A DNA stretch of 64,000 bases. Origin: Deuterostichococcus epilithicus. Lineage: Eukaryota > Chlorophyta > Trebouxiophyceae > Prasiolales > Stichococcaceae. Positions 1-12,000 of the stretch are shown here, piece by piece. Below the pieces are notes generated by a model. It did not search any database, was not told where the DNA came from, and worked only from the letters and a program-made list of their open reading frames with translations. Position 1 is the stretch's first letter, and each line of letters opens with the position of its first letter. The position numbers and the translations under genes are program-made. Location of the stretch: contig JAVTLE010000023.1 of the NCBI GenBank assembly GCA_033439295.1, positions 868,001-932,000 of the forward strand, written 5' to 3'.

Positions 1-3000
1 ACCTGGAGCAGCAGCCGCTAGTGCTGCCACAACCGGCTCTGCTGCTGCTGCTGCCGGCGCAGCTGCTGCTGCTGGCGGCAGGATCGCCGGCTCTGTCAGT
101 GCCGGCGCCGGCGCCGCCGCTGCCGGCAGCTCCACGGGCAGCTCCAGCGGCTGTTGGGCGGTGGCCTCTGGCGGCTGCAGGGCCGCTGGCTGCTCTGCCG
201 GTGCTGCACAGATTGTGGGCACAGGATGAGAGCCGTTTGCCACGATCCTAGATTGCATGGCAAGAGACATGCATGCAGTGAGGCTCACGCCCACTGACAG
301 GTGTAGTTCCGATGGTGCAACAACCTGCAGGCTTGGGCTCCATTTCGGCCTCATCATTGGCCGCCGCCTCCTCTGGCGCCTCATCCATCGCCATGGGCTC
401 TGCTTCCTCCTCGGCCTGCACCTCGGTGCCCGCGGCCGGCTCTGCCACAGCCGGCGGCTCGCTCGCTGCCGCCTCCGCCCCCTCCGCTGCCTCCTCCTCC
501 TCCTCCTCCTCCTCCTGCTGCTGTTGCTGCTGCTGCTGCTGCTGCNGNGCCATGAACTCGGCAGCCGCGGCCGCGGCGTCCCGCTGCTGCAGCTGCTCCC
601 GCAGCGCCTCGATGTCTATGCGCAGCGCCTCGTTCTCGGCCTCCAGGGTCTGCACCACGGCGTTGAGTGTGCACTCCTCAGCTGACAGCGAGCCGAGACA
701 TCAGTGCCACCCAGCACAACGAGAGACACAGGCATCTGGTCGCCTCCTGCAGTGACAGCGTTCACTCAGGGATGGAAAGACACAGAGATATCCAGGCAGG
801 CCAGCTCAGAAGTGCGGACCTGGATGCGGGTGCGCAGCGCCTCGCCTTCTGCCGCCAGCTGGTCTGCGCGGGCGACCGCCGCTGCGACTTCCGCCTTCCG
901 CTCGTTGATGGCCTTCTGCGCGCTCGCCTTCATGTTGCGCATCGTGACCAAAGCCTTTTCGTAGGACGCCTTGCTGGCCGCCGACTGCACGGGAGCAGAG
1001 CTTGCCGTCGGCTGCACTCGTGCGAGTGATTTGCCGAGGAGAGGCCCCGCCAGTGCTGCTCGGCAGACGAGCCTTGCGCAGGCCACGGGAGCGTGCACGA
1101 GGCTGGCAGCAGGCTGCGCAGGCCGCATCGACGTCGACACCGAACCTTCGGGCACGCCCAGCACGGGCCAGCGGCCCCGGCCTTCCGATGGAACTCCACG
1201 AAGAGTCTGGCAGCAGGCCGCTGGAAGGAGGATGCACATTTTGACGTGCGCACCTCTGCCTGGGTGGCGGCAAGCGCCTCCTGTGCCTGATTGAGCTGGG
1301 CCTGTAAACCCTCCACCTGCGCTCTTAGCGACCCCATCTGCTGCTGCGTCGCCGGCGCGCCCTGCAGCATGACATGCGGCGCTGCAGGGTCAGGTCACCG
1401 CCGCCGGATCAGGAGGGGTGCGGTGCCCGTCGCGCGCCATCTGCAGCTGCTTTGCTGGCGCACCCTGCAGAACCATGGTGCCTTGGCGCCCGGCGACCGC
1501 ATCACACGTGAGACTGAGCCAGCTGATCCAGGGTGCTGTGCTAGGGTGATGGAGGAGACGACCCCACCAGCAGCGCATGAGGCTGCCCTGAGTCGACAGT
1601 CGTACCACATGACCACATGAGCAGTGCTGCTGCACGCTCCCGATGACACCCAGACTAAACTCATGAGACAGAGCCCCTCTTCTAATGTGAAACGACAAGG
1701 AGTAAAGTCCATGAAACCTGCTCACCTTGGCAGTGTGCTCCAGCTCTGCGAGGCGCTTAGTCCGCGCGATGTTGTCCGCATGCCACTGCTTGATGAGCTT
1801 TTTGTCCGGGTTGGCGATGCGCATCCACTGCGCATGGCTCTGCGGCAGGGGGCACGAGACACTTGAGGTCTGGTCAGGAATGGCAGGTCGCCGGCAGGCT
1901 GTGTGCAGTTCTGGTCGGGTGCTACTGCAGCCCCTTGGGGGCACCCCCGCATAAGCAGATCTTCATGCGCAGGCGCAAAGCAGGCAGCAGCCTGGCAAGG
2001 TGGGCTGCTCAGATGCCAGACTGCCGGCTTCCGTCACAGCTGGTGCTGCCCACTCGGCGCTGGCGAACACACATCCACTATTGCAAGTGCTCAGCATGAG
2101 TATTGTGTGTGTGCATTGCGGTTTCTACCTTACGGTTCTTGTCCAGGAGGACTGCCTGCTCCTGCAGCTGCGCCCGCACCGCGGTCAACTCCGCTGCCGC
2201 AGCGTCGAGTTCGGCTGCCTTGGAGTCTGCAGCCGCCTGCACGCTGACGATGCGCTCCTCGGCCGCCTGCGCAGGTGTGGACAAGTGTTCTGCATGTGAA
2301 CCCTCAGGAGAGGTGCGGTTTGCGAACCTCAAGGGGCGATGTCCTGCAAGGCCTTCGGGCCACACGCGCCCAGCAGCCGAGCAGGATTCAGAAGGTGGTG
2401 TGCGGGCGTGGGGTGCCAGCTCAGAGCAGTGCTGCAGGGTGGGGCCGCTGGGGATAAACACCGCTTGCAGCAGGAGCAGTCCTTTTGCGTGACATGAGCA
2501 GTGGCACGAGAAAGTGCGAAGTGCCGCAGTGCAGCTCTCTCTGTTTCATGCTGCGGTGTGGACGAGCTCTATGCGACCATTTCAGGAGTCTTGCCCACTC
2601 CAGAAGCCGGCCACGATTGCTCGTGCACACCACAGCATGCACCAACATTCACAGATAGCTCTTGCACATGCCCTGAGCGCATCAGCGACGCGTTTCAAGC
2701 TGGCCCGATGGCCCCGCGGCTTGGCGGTGATGCATTCAGCACATGCCGGAACCCTGTCTCGTGCCTGCAGTCTGCCTTCTTTACCCACCCGTAGTACAAG
2801 CACAAAATGACCCACAGTGAGCCTGGGATCGCATGTACGGCAACAGAAATTCGAGGGCGACGCGGGTGTGCGCCACCATGTCCGCAGAGCCACCCTGTAG
2901 CAGTCAACAGACACCAAGACCCCGCTCTTTTCCTGCTTCTCTGGCCAGCATTGCGTGCGCTCACCTTCAGCGCGTCGGCAACGCGGTTGTGCTCGGCAAG

Positions 3001-6000
3001 GTCGACGGAACCGTACTTGAGCAGCAGCTCGTTGACGCGAGACTCCCACCGCTTGGCCTCGTCCCGCACGATGCGAAGCTCCTCCGCGCCGGCGCCCCGC
3101 TCCGCCTGTAGGGTTCAGGGTTTAGGGGGATCAGGGGGCTCAAGAGTCGAAATACATCCGACCAATCATTTGCGTTGCGATGGCACAGCCCGCGCCCCGC
3201 TCCGCCTGCCAAGGGGCAAGGGTTTAGGGGGCTCAGAATGGACATCCAACCGTCCAACATGTGTGCTCAATCGCACGGCCAACATGCCATCCGTCCTGCT
3301 GTGCCTGGGCCAGAGCGACGGTGACACAGCGCAGAGGAGTCTGCTTGACCACATACATCGCGGAGTCCTGCATGTGTCGGAGCTGCTGGACCTTGCATCA
3401 CAACGTGTCACACTGCAGGGCGGCATCTAAGCTACTCCTTGTATTTCAACATCAAACTGGATGAATTGGTGTTTATTATACCGTTGTGTGCTTGACCACA
3501 GAGCTATTCTGAAGACAGCAGGAGCCAAGCCCACCTCCAGGCGGTGGATCTGCGCCTGCAGGGGGCGCTGCGCCTCCTGCGCCGCCGCCAGCTTGCGCCG
3601 CGTCTGACTCAGCTCCTTGGCATGCCGGTTGCAGTCCGCTCTGTGCACAATGTAAACTTCTGTAATGCTGGTGAAGCGCATCCCGCCTGGAACGAATTGC
3701 AGAAACAAGCCGACGTTTGGGCTTAGCTCCTCTGCGTGCCGTTTGCAGTCCGCGCTGCACACCGCATTGATCAAGACACACCGCGGCTGCTGGGCACCGC
3801 AAGTGGCACGGTGATGCCTCACGACCAGCTCAGAACCAGCTCAGACACCAGCTCTCAGAACCAGCTCTGGCGCTTGCTCACCAAGACAATGTGGCTCCAG
3901 CCCCGCAGCGCCTGCAATCCACCGGCTTTCTGACCACATCGCGAGCAGCCCTTGCAATGCGCATTTTCAACGAGCGAGAATCGTTGCCTCCCTTGCACCC
4001 AGCATGTCGAGGGGCGCACCGCAGCGCGGTGTTGGACTCGCGCAGCACGGCCAGGTCTGTGAGCTGCGCCTGCAGCGCCCGGTGCTGCTCCTCCGCCATG
4101 ATGACCCCCCGCGAGCGTTCCGCCTCCGCCGCCAGCGCCTGCGCATTTATAGGGTTCCGAAGGTCGTGGCCTTGAGCTTGTCACGTGCTTGCCGCTTCCC
4201 TCCCGCCGTGGACATGCCCCCAGAGGGCTCCGGCCCCTACGGCTACCGCTAGGGTCAGTGAGCTTTGAAGACGCGGGCCATGCACAGTCTCGGCGGCCGG
4301 GGCATCCTGACACCAAGTACAGGGAGTGTGCCTGATTGGTGGGGGAATATTAGGCAGTGCAAGTGCTTTCCCAGTGTGCCTGTGCAATGGGGACGTTGCA
4401 CCTTGACCAACGATCAGACAGCTTTGCCACAATCAGACAGGCCTTGACAGGCCTTGACAAGGGTGCGGGTCCCTTGGCGCACCCTGACCAGAAGGAGTTC
4501 GCATAGCAGGGCTGCTGTGGAGCTCAATGCCATGGCCAGAAAGAGAGATGGCGGCAGGGGTCCCGGCGGCTGCGCAAACGGAGGGGCTCACTTTGCCAAG
4601 GCAACATGCATTGAAACAAGACCCTGCACTGGTCAAAGGAACCAAAACCAAGGCAAGCATGATTATGCACCTGGCGCGGCTCGACGGCGGCGCCCTCGGC
4701 CTGCGGCGCCTGCCTTGCACCGCTCGGCAGCCCGGAAATCGGCGGAAACCACCCAGTCCCTTCAGCAGCTCCCCAAGCAAGACCGCACCTGGCGGGCCTC
4801 TGCGGCGCCGCGCTCCGCGTGCGACGCCTGCCCCCGCCAGCGCGCCGCCTCCTGCTCCGCCAGCGACTTCTGGACCTCCAGCGTCTCCTTCTCGCGCCGC
4901 AGCCACGCAACTACCTCTGCCATCTCGGCGCCTGAACAAGTGACGGGGGAGTGTTGGCTGAGTTCAAGACCCGAGGCCGGACGTCAAGGAAGTTGTCTCC
5001 TTCCTGCGCCGCAGCCGCGCTACCACTGGTTGCCCTTTCGGCGCTTGCGGCAGGTACTGAGGTTTTTGTGCAGTTTGCGTGCTCGAAGCCGCCTAGCTCG
5101 CGACATTGAGCGCCGGTCCTGCGGACATGCCGCAATGACGAGCCACCAATGGGCCATCGACAGAGGCACTGTCCACCCCTTGCCTGGCAGCGACACAGCG
5201 ACACAGGGCGCTGCGTGCCACTCCTTCAATTGCAATTTTGATCTTAGATATCAAAAAGGAAGAAGACGCTCACTTGGGGAGGGCACATCGCCAGAGGCCT
5301 GCCCGGCGGTCATGCGCTGCAGCTGCTCGTGCAGCAGCGCGTTTTGGGCCTCCACCTCCGCCTGGCGGGCCATGGCGGCGTCGGCCGCACCCTGCAGGGC
5401 AGCCCGCTGAGCCTCCAGCTCCACTGCTGCCCGCGCCTGCAGGTTAGGGTTTAGAGTTATGGTTCTGAGAGGAGTCATTTAGGCTAAGTCTGTCTGGTTT
5501 ATTGAAGCATTTTTATGAAGCATTGCCATTCCTGTGTTATGCGGCGTTGCTGCAGCCCAGCACCGTCCGCATGCACTCGCAGCGGTCAGGCTGCATTCGA
5601 AAGTGAAGAGAGCCGGCACATTGTGATGTGTCTGGCCGGGTCACCGTCGCATTCTGACCTGGCCTGGCAAGCGTTCAACTGGCAGCCCTGACGGGCTCGA
5701 CCTTGAGCGAAATAAGGCGCAGGCAGCAGTCCTGCGCCTTGTGAGTGCGCCACACCAGCCAGTGAGGGCGCCCCATCCGCCCAATGCATGAGGAGTAAAA
5801 CGTTCTCCCTGATACAGCCGACTGCAGCTCCCGACAGACACACTGCGAACACATAAATCACCTGCGCGGCGGTCGCCGCTTCGGCGGCGGCCCGCGACTC
5901 GGTGGCCGCAGTGTGCGCGGCCTCGGCGCTGGCCTCCGCCGCGTTGAGCTTGCGGATGGTGTCGCTGTGGTCCATGACCTCCCGCTGCCGCCGCTGCTCC

Positions 6001-9000
6001 GCGTCCCGCGCCTGTCCGGAACACACGCAGGTGCGGGTCGGGTCGAAGGAGGGTCGAAGAAGGAACAGAGCAGCCGTTGCCAGAATGGCAGGACGCCTGC
6101 ACAGCAACGCCAGGGGCCCAGCAGCCTCTGCCACCCCACGAATGCAGTGTGCCTCGATGGCTCCGTGGAGTTTACTGTTCTGGGGGCGTCGTGCGTGAAC
6201 AGCCGGAAACCTTGCCTGGGCGCGGGAGGCCTCTGTGTCGGCCGCCTGCCGCTGCAGCCGCTGCCGCACTGCCGCCAGCTCAGCGTCCGCTTGGCCAGCC
6301 GCTGCCTGCGGATCGAAGGTGCGGGTTGTTTCACGAGCGCTCTGTGCGCTGAGCCTCCTGCTGTTTCAGTTGGGTGCTGGCATCCGACAGGGCAGGAAGA
6401 TGTACAGGATTGTTCAGGAAAACTTTGACCATTCAGCATTCCTGGAGCAGTAAAGCGCACAAGTTGAGCACATCCGAGGCAGTACCCGCAGGCTCTGCAG
6501 CATGATCGCACGCATGCCAGTGGCCCCTCACCTGCGCCCTGGCCTTCTCCGCAGCCAACTCCTCCTCCTTGGCGTGCAGCGCCGCGGTGGCGTCCCGCTG
6601 CGCGCGGCCAGCGGCCGCTGCCTCTGCCTGCGCGGCGTCCAGCTGCTCCCGCAGCTGCGCTGCCTGCTCGGCGGCGGCCGCCACGCGGGCGTCCGCCTCC
6701 CCCTTGAACTTCTCGTGCTCCGCCTGTTGCGTACGTGCCGACAGCCCGTCACGCGGAGCGCCGATGCAGGATGACGCAAACATAAGCACGACTGATGTTC
6801 AGACCTCAATCACAACTGGGACAAGATTGACACAGGCTGCAGCCGTGGCTTGTGTATACGTGACCCAACAGCAGCCCCTCTTTCCAGCCATCCAATTCCT
6901 GCGACCTGTGGCGCAATGTCGCCCAACAACTTTTCCTAAGCCCTAACGTTTTTAAGTGGTTCCATGCAACCCCACCTGCCGGAAGCGCAGTGCCTCATCG
7001 GAGGAGGTAGTCAGCACCTGGTACTGCTGCTCTAATCCGGGGTCCTTCCAGCAAGCCAACCCCTTCTAACGCCTACCTCCTCGTATCTACCTCCTCGTAG
7101 CTCACCTGCATAGAGCGCAGCGCCTCGTCCGATGAGGTGGCAAGCGCCTGGTACTGCTTCGCGTGGCCAGCGGCTGACGCCGCCGCCTCCTGCGCTTGTG
7201 CCAGCTCCTCCCGCAGCAGCCGCACCTCCGCGCCCAGCGCCGCCTCCCTGCAACGACCGGTGGCATGCAGTTTATGCTCGTCAGGTCGTTCTTGCACCGG
7301 CAGCAGTGCTACAAACAGCGCCCGCCAGCTCCTCCCGCAGCAGCTGCACCGCCGCGCCCAGCGCCGCATCCCTGCGATTGGAGGCACACTGTTCAGTGAG
7401 TTCGAGCTCATTCCGCAGCCGGCTTCCGGCCCAGGCTGTCTCCCTACGCTGAACAGCTCCAACTGAACCATCAGCCCGCTCTGCAGGCTGTCGCTCTCTC
7501 GGTGCGTGCATGGACTGCCGCAAAGGTGCAGGCGCAAGGTGATGCATGCCAGCAATCGTTCAGACACCAGGGCGCACCGGCTCTCCGGCGCGGCGGACCC
7601 GTCGGCGGGGTCCGCAGCGGCTGCGGGCCGCGAGCTCGCCTGCATCTCCAGCGTTGCATTGCGCTCCTCCGCCTGAGGCCAACACACATCTGGCAGTGGG
7701 ACAGCGGTTGGCAAGTCCCCGAGAGTGCTGCATTGGGAAAGCTTCAGCATATCTCCAAGACGGCCTCGACACTGTCTGCACTCGTGTGCGTCCCCAGCGC
7801 CGCGTCACGCTCCTCCGCCTGTTTTGCAGCTGCAGGCGGTCTTGTGTACGTCCAGCTGGCGAGCTCCAGCAGGCTAAACATCTGTTGCCCAAAGGGTTCA
7901 AGGCACAGAGCATTCGCCGAGCGGCGGTTCCTCCCCTACGCGTCCCACCACAGAGCGCATCGGGCCAGGAGTCGCCATGGAGCGGACAGCATCCAGGGCC
8001 AGGCCGTGTGCATGAGCACGGCGGGGGTGGAGTGATCAGTTTGCCAGATCCTATACGTCGTTCAGAAGCGGCACATGCCTGCGCGACGGCGCGCTGCAGG
8101 ACCTCGGCCTTGGCAGTCGCCGCCGCCGCGCGCTGCTCCGCGGCCGACAGCGACTCCCGCAGCTTCCGAGCCTCGCCCTCCAGCTGCGCTGTCCTGCAGT
8201 GCAGATCGAGTGTTTACCTTTCCGTGTGTGCAGCATAGCTTCATGATGTCGCGGACCTCGTTTCCATCGACAAAGGCACATCACGACCCTGGCTCAGCCC
8301 TGTGCGGCCGCCGGTGCGGTGCTAACCAGTGTGGACGGAGCCGCTATTGTGCGGCCGCCGTCCGCAGTGCAGCAGGCGCACGGGCGCGATAGAAGCAACA
8401 TACTAACAGCCCAGCCCCGACAGCCATGCAGCACAACGACGTGTTGCGGCACACACACGGCAGTACGCGACTATCCCGATAGGAGCCCTTGTGCCAGGTG
8501 CACTTCGTCACCGACTATGCACCTCAGGCGGGGCAACAACGGGGTGGACTCCAGGACGCACTATTTGGCAGAAGCGGCATGAGCGGCATCCTTGGGCGCG
8601 ACGGCTTCGCTGTCATCACAATAGTTTGCCTCGAGGACGGCTCCATTTTAAAATCGTGGATGTTTCCTATGGGTGTAAACTAGCGCACTTTTCAGTGGAG
8701 GCTGCCTGCGCGGTATCTTTGGATGAGATGGCATCGTTGGCGCGCCGCCGCTCGGCGTCCAGAGCCGCCTGCGCGTCGCGCCACTCGCGCTGCAGCTTGC
8801 GCAGCTCCTCGCCCAGGCGGGCCGCCTCCCGCGCTGCCTCCTCCTCCCTGTTGCAATCGATAGGCAGCCGGTGAGAACATCATGAGAGTCCTCTGTTCAA
8901 TAATGTCTCAACCTTCAGCTGAGCTCGCAGCTTGTGCAGCTCCCCACCCGGGCGCGCAGCCTCCCGAGCTGACTCCTCCCTGTTGCAATCGATGAGCGGT

Positions 9001-12000
9001 CGGTCAGGACATCATAGGAGTCCTCCGTTCCAACGACATTCTGCCCATTGCTCGCAGCTTGCGCAGCTCCTCGCCCAGGCGCGCAGCCTCCTGAGCTGCC
9101 TCGTCATCCTGATGTCACTGACAAGCAGGCGGTGAGGACAGCATGTTCATCTGCTGCAGAACGTCTCAACAAATCAAAGCACGCCACTGCAGCCTGCTCC
9201 TCTTGTAGGAGGGCCGGGCCGCCTCTGCCTCCCTGTTGGCATCGCCACATCAGGGCGTTGCTGCGGGGTTGACATGTTTGCGCCACAGCTTGCGCAGCTA
9301 CCGTGCAAGACGTGTCACCTGCTGGAGTCACCGCTTCAGAAATGGATACTCTTGAGGGAACGACAGCCATATCAAGAGACTTGGCGCCTAAGTGCGACAT
9401 GACGACAGGCTCATGACCAGCTGCAGTGCAGGCGACCACATCGTGCAGCCCAGCTGGTCTTCGCCAGTCTGCAAGCTGCGGACGACGGCCGAGTGCACTG
9501 CAGCTTCAAAGGGGGCCGGAGCGTATCAGGTTGACACGAGACCGGTAGCGAACAACATGCAGGACGCAGGAAGCGGGAAACTGCGCACTTGGCGGTGTGA
9601 ATCTTGTGGCCCGCCTCCAGCTCAGCGGCCAGGCGGCAGCGCTCGCGGTAGTGCTCGGCGGACTCCGCCGACGACCGTGCCTCGGCCGCCGCTAGGAGGT
9701 TCTTCTCCGCCTCCAGACCCTGTTGCAAGAAGGTTGTTCAGTACACGAGCAGATCCGGTTTTCGAGGATGATTATTGCGACATTTCGGCAGGTGTGGCTT
9801 CTGCGCCACCGCCAGGCTCCTTTAGCCCTGAGGGCAAAACGGCCTGATATATGAAGCCCATTCCAAGACCCTTCCAGCGCCATGGTTGTAGTTTTGACGC
9901 CCGGGCATCCGAGAAGGGGTATTTGACTGAATGGAAGAGAGCAACGACTTCCGCCGCCCCTTGCACGCGCTGCAGCTCGTGGCGGGGATTGCCAACATCA
10001 CATCTGCACAAGGTGCCGCGCAAGTTTCAAGTCGTCCAGGAGTCTGGTTCTAGATTGCTGAGAGACCTGGAAGGAAAGATTTGAGTTTACTCAGAGATGT
10101 TGCTGAGATGCACCTGCACACGCTGCAGCTCGCGGCGGGTTGCATCTGCGGCCTCCTCTGCCGCCGACCGCGCATCGTTCAGCCGCCGCTGCAGGTCTGT
10201 AACCATGGCCTGGTACTCGCCGTTGCGCCGCAGCAGCTCCTCTGCCTGTGGTTTGAGGACAGGGTTTTGAGGATTCGGACGAGGTCAATGAGGATGTACA
10301 GTCCTGCAGGGGTCCTGCAGCCAGCAGTCGAGGGTTTTGGGCTACGAGGGAAAGTGCATCCGAAGATCAGGCGTTGCAACACTTCTCACAAAGCAGTGGA
10401 ATATTGGGTGCAGCGCCATGTACTGCTGCGATGGGCAGCCGCATCAGCTGAGCAAGGTTTTGCGAGGTTTCAGGATGGGTTGCGGCAGGTGTCGCAGTTG
10501 GAGGGAGCAGCGCCAGCAGCAGAGAAGCCGAGCACCTGTTGCCGCGCATCGGCCTGCTGCTCCAGTAGCCGGTTGCACCGCTCCCGCTCGAACTCGGCGT
10601 CCGCCTGCGGCACAAAAGTCAGCCGTGAGAGGCTCGTTCCCCACTGCATTTTGGTGAAAAGCACAGCTCAGTGCCGATTGGCGCGATGCCAAGCTCCTCA
10701 CGCAAGGCAACGCTTCGCCCAGCAGGGTGTGGGGCCAAATGAAGACTGTGGCACGTTTCTGGCTCTTCATGAAGTTGCTGCCCACCCTGGAGCGGGCGGC
10801 TTCGCTGCGGGCGGCGGAGGCCCCCTCCTGCGCGGTCCGTGAGTCCGCCGCAAGCGTCGCGGCGTGCTCTGATGCGTCCTTCTTCACGCGCCCCAGCTCT
10901 GCTTCCAGATCCTCCACCAGCTGCTTGTAGTTTGCGGTTTCCTGTGGCACAAGCTATTCTGAAGCCAATGAGTGTCTCCTGCTAGGTCCTCTGCAGCTGC
11001 TTGAAGCGGGCCCAGCCTACCACAACATACCGCACGAGTTCACGATGTCGAAGGTGTGTCGCCTTTTTGAGGCAGTGAAGTCAGGCTGCTGCGACTTTGC
11101 AGGCATCAGACTGTGGATTGTGAGACACGTCACAATGTGTCGGAAGCCACGGCATGCGGAAGCACCTGCGCCACAATGCCAAGCGCTGCACCGGCTGGCA
11201 TGCCACGCAGCCTCTGCTGCTGCACATGAGCGCAGCAGGCCACCGGTCCGCCACCACAGGTACTCAGAAGCAGCAAGGTCCGCCACCGCAGGCACTCGGA
11301 AGCAGTGCGGACCATCCGCAGCGTCTCCACCTGCTGGGCGGGCGGTGGGGCGCTGCCGGCGCGCCCGTTGGCTGCGGGGGTGCTCGGAGCGGCCGGGGCC
11401 GGAGCGCCGCCGCCGCCGCCCTGGCGCCCGCTGAGCTGCTCGAAGAGCTGGCGGAACATGTCGCGCTGCCGCACCAGCGTCGCCACAAACTCCTGCGCGG
11501 GCGGGCGGGGGCCGCTGGTGGGGGCAGGGCGGCGCTTTCGAGAGGTCACGATGCAGGCAGTAGCGAGTGCCGCCGCAACCACACCCCATGCTGACAGCAT
11601 AACTCCGTATTGATGGCCGGGCACCAGGGGTGCCACGTTTCAAGACCGGCGGTGCTGCACACAACACATGGAGACATGCACCAGCGGACTGCGGGGCGAG
11701 GGCTTTGAGTGGAGCCTGCGAAGCACCAGTGTGACTCTGGCCGAAGGCAGCCGGCTGGTGCAAGGACAAGCCTCATGATGCGCGGCTGCACGTCATCCCG
11801 TGCCACTGCAAAGCGCAGTTCCGCGCGCACGCCGTGCAGGGTCGAGGGCAAGGCAGCAAAACGGCTGGGACCCAATCGCATGTGTGGCATGACGGCGCGT
11901 GGACACAGCAGATTGGCGCAGCTGACTGAGCCCCACCTCCGGGCACAGCCACTTCCCCGTGTGGCAAGCCAGGAGTCTCCTCGCTCTGCTGTGCGACCTG

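Noticed and set aside
21-755. Plus-strand Leu-rich and Cys/Ser-rich ORFs
   Set aside because: They are antisense shadows of the poly-Gln/Glu and Ala/Pro tail of the minus-strand NUA gene; composition follows the repeat.
4454-5410. 318-codon plus-strand open frame
   Set aside because: It spans NUA exons on the opposite strand (WLRREKETLEVQKSL block) and its introns; GC-rich DNA gives long antisense frames by chance and no motif is seen.
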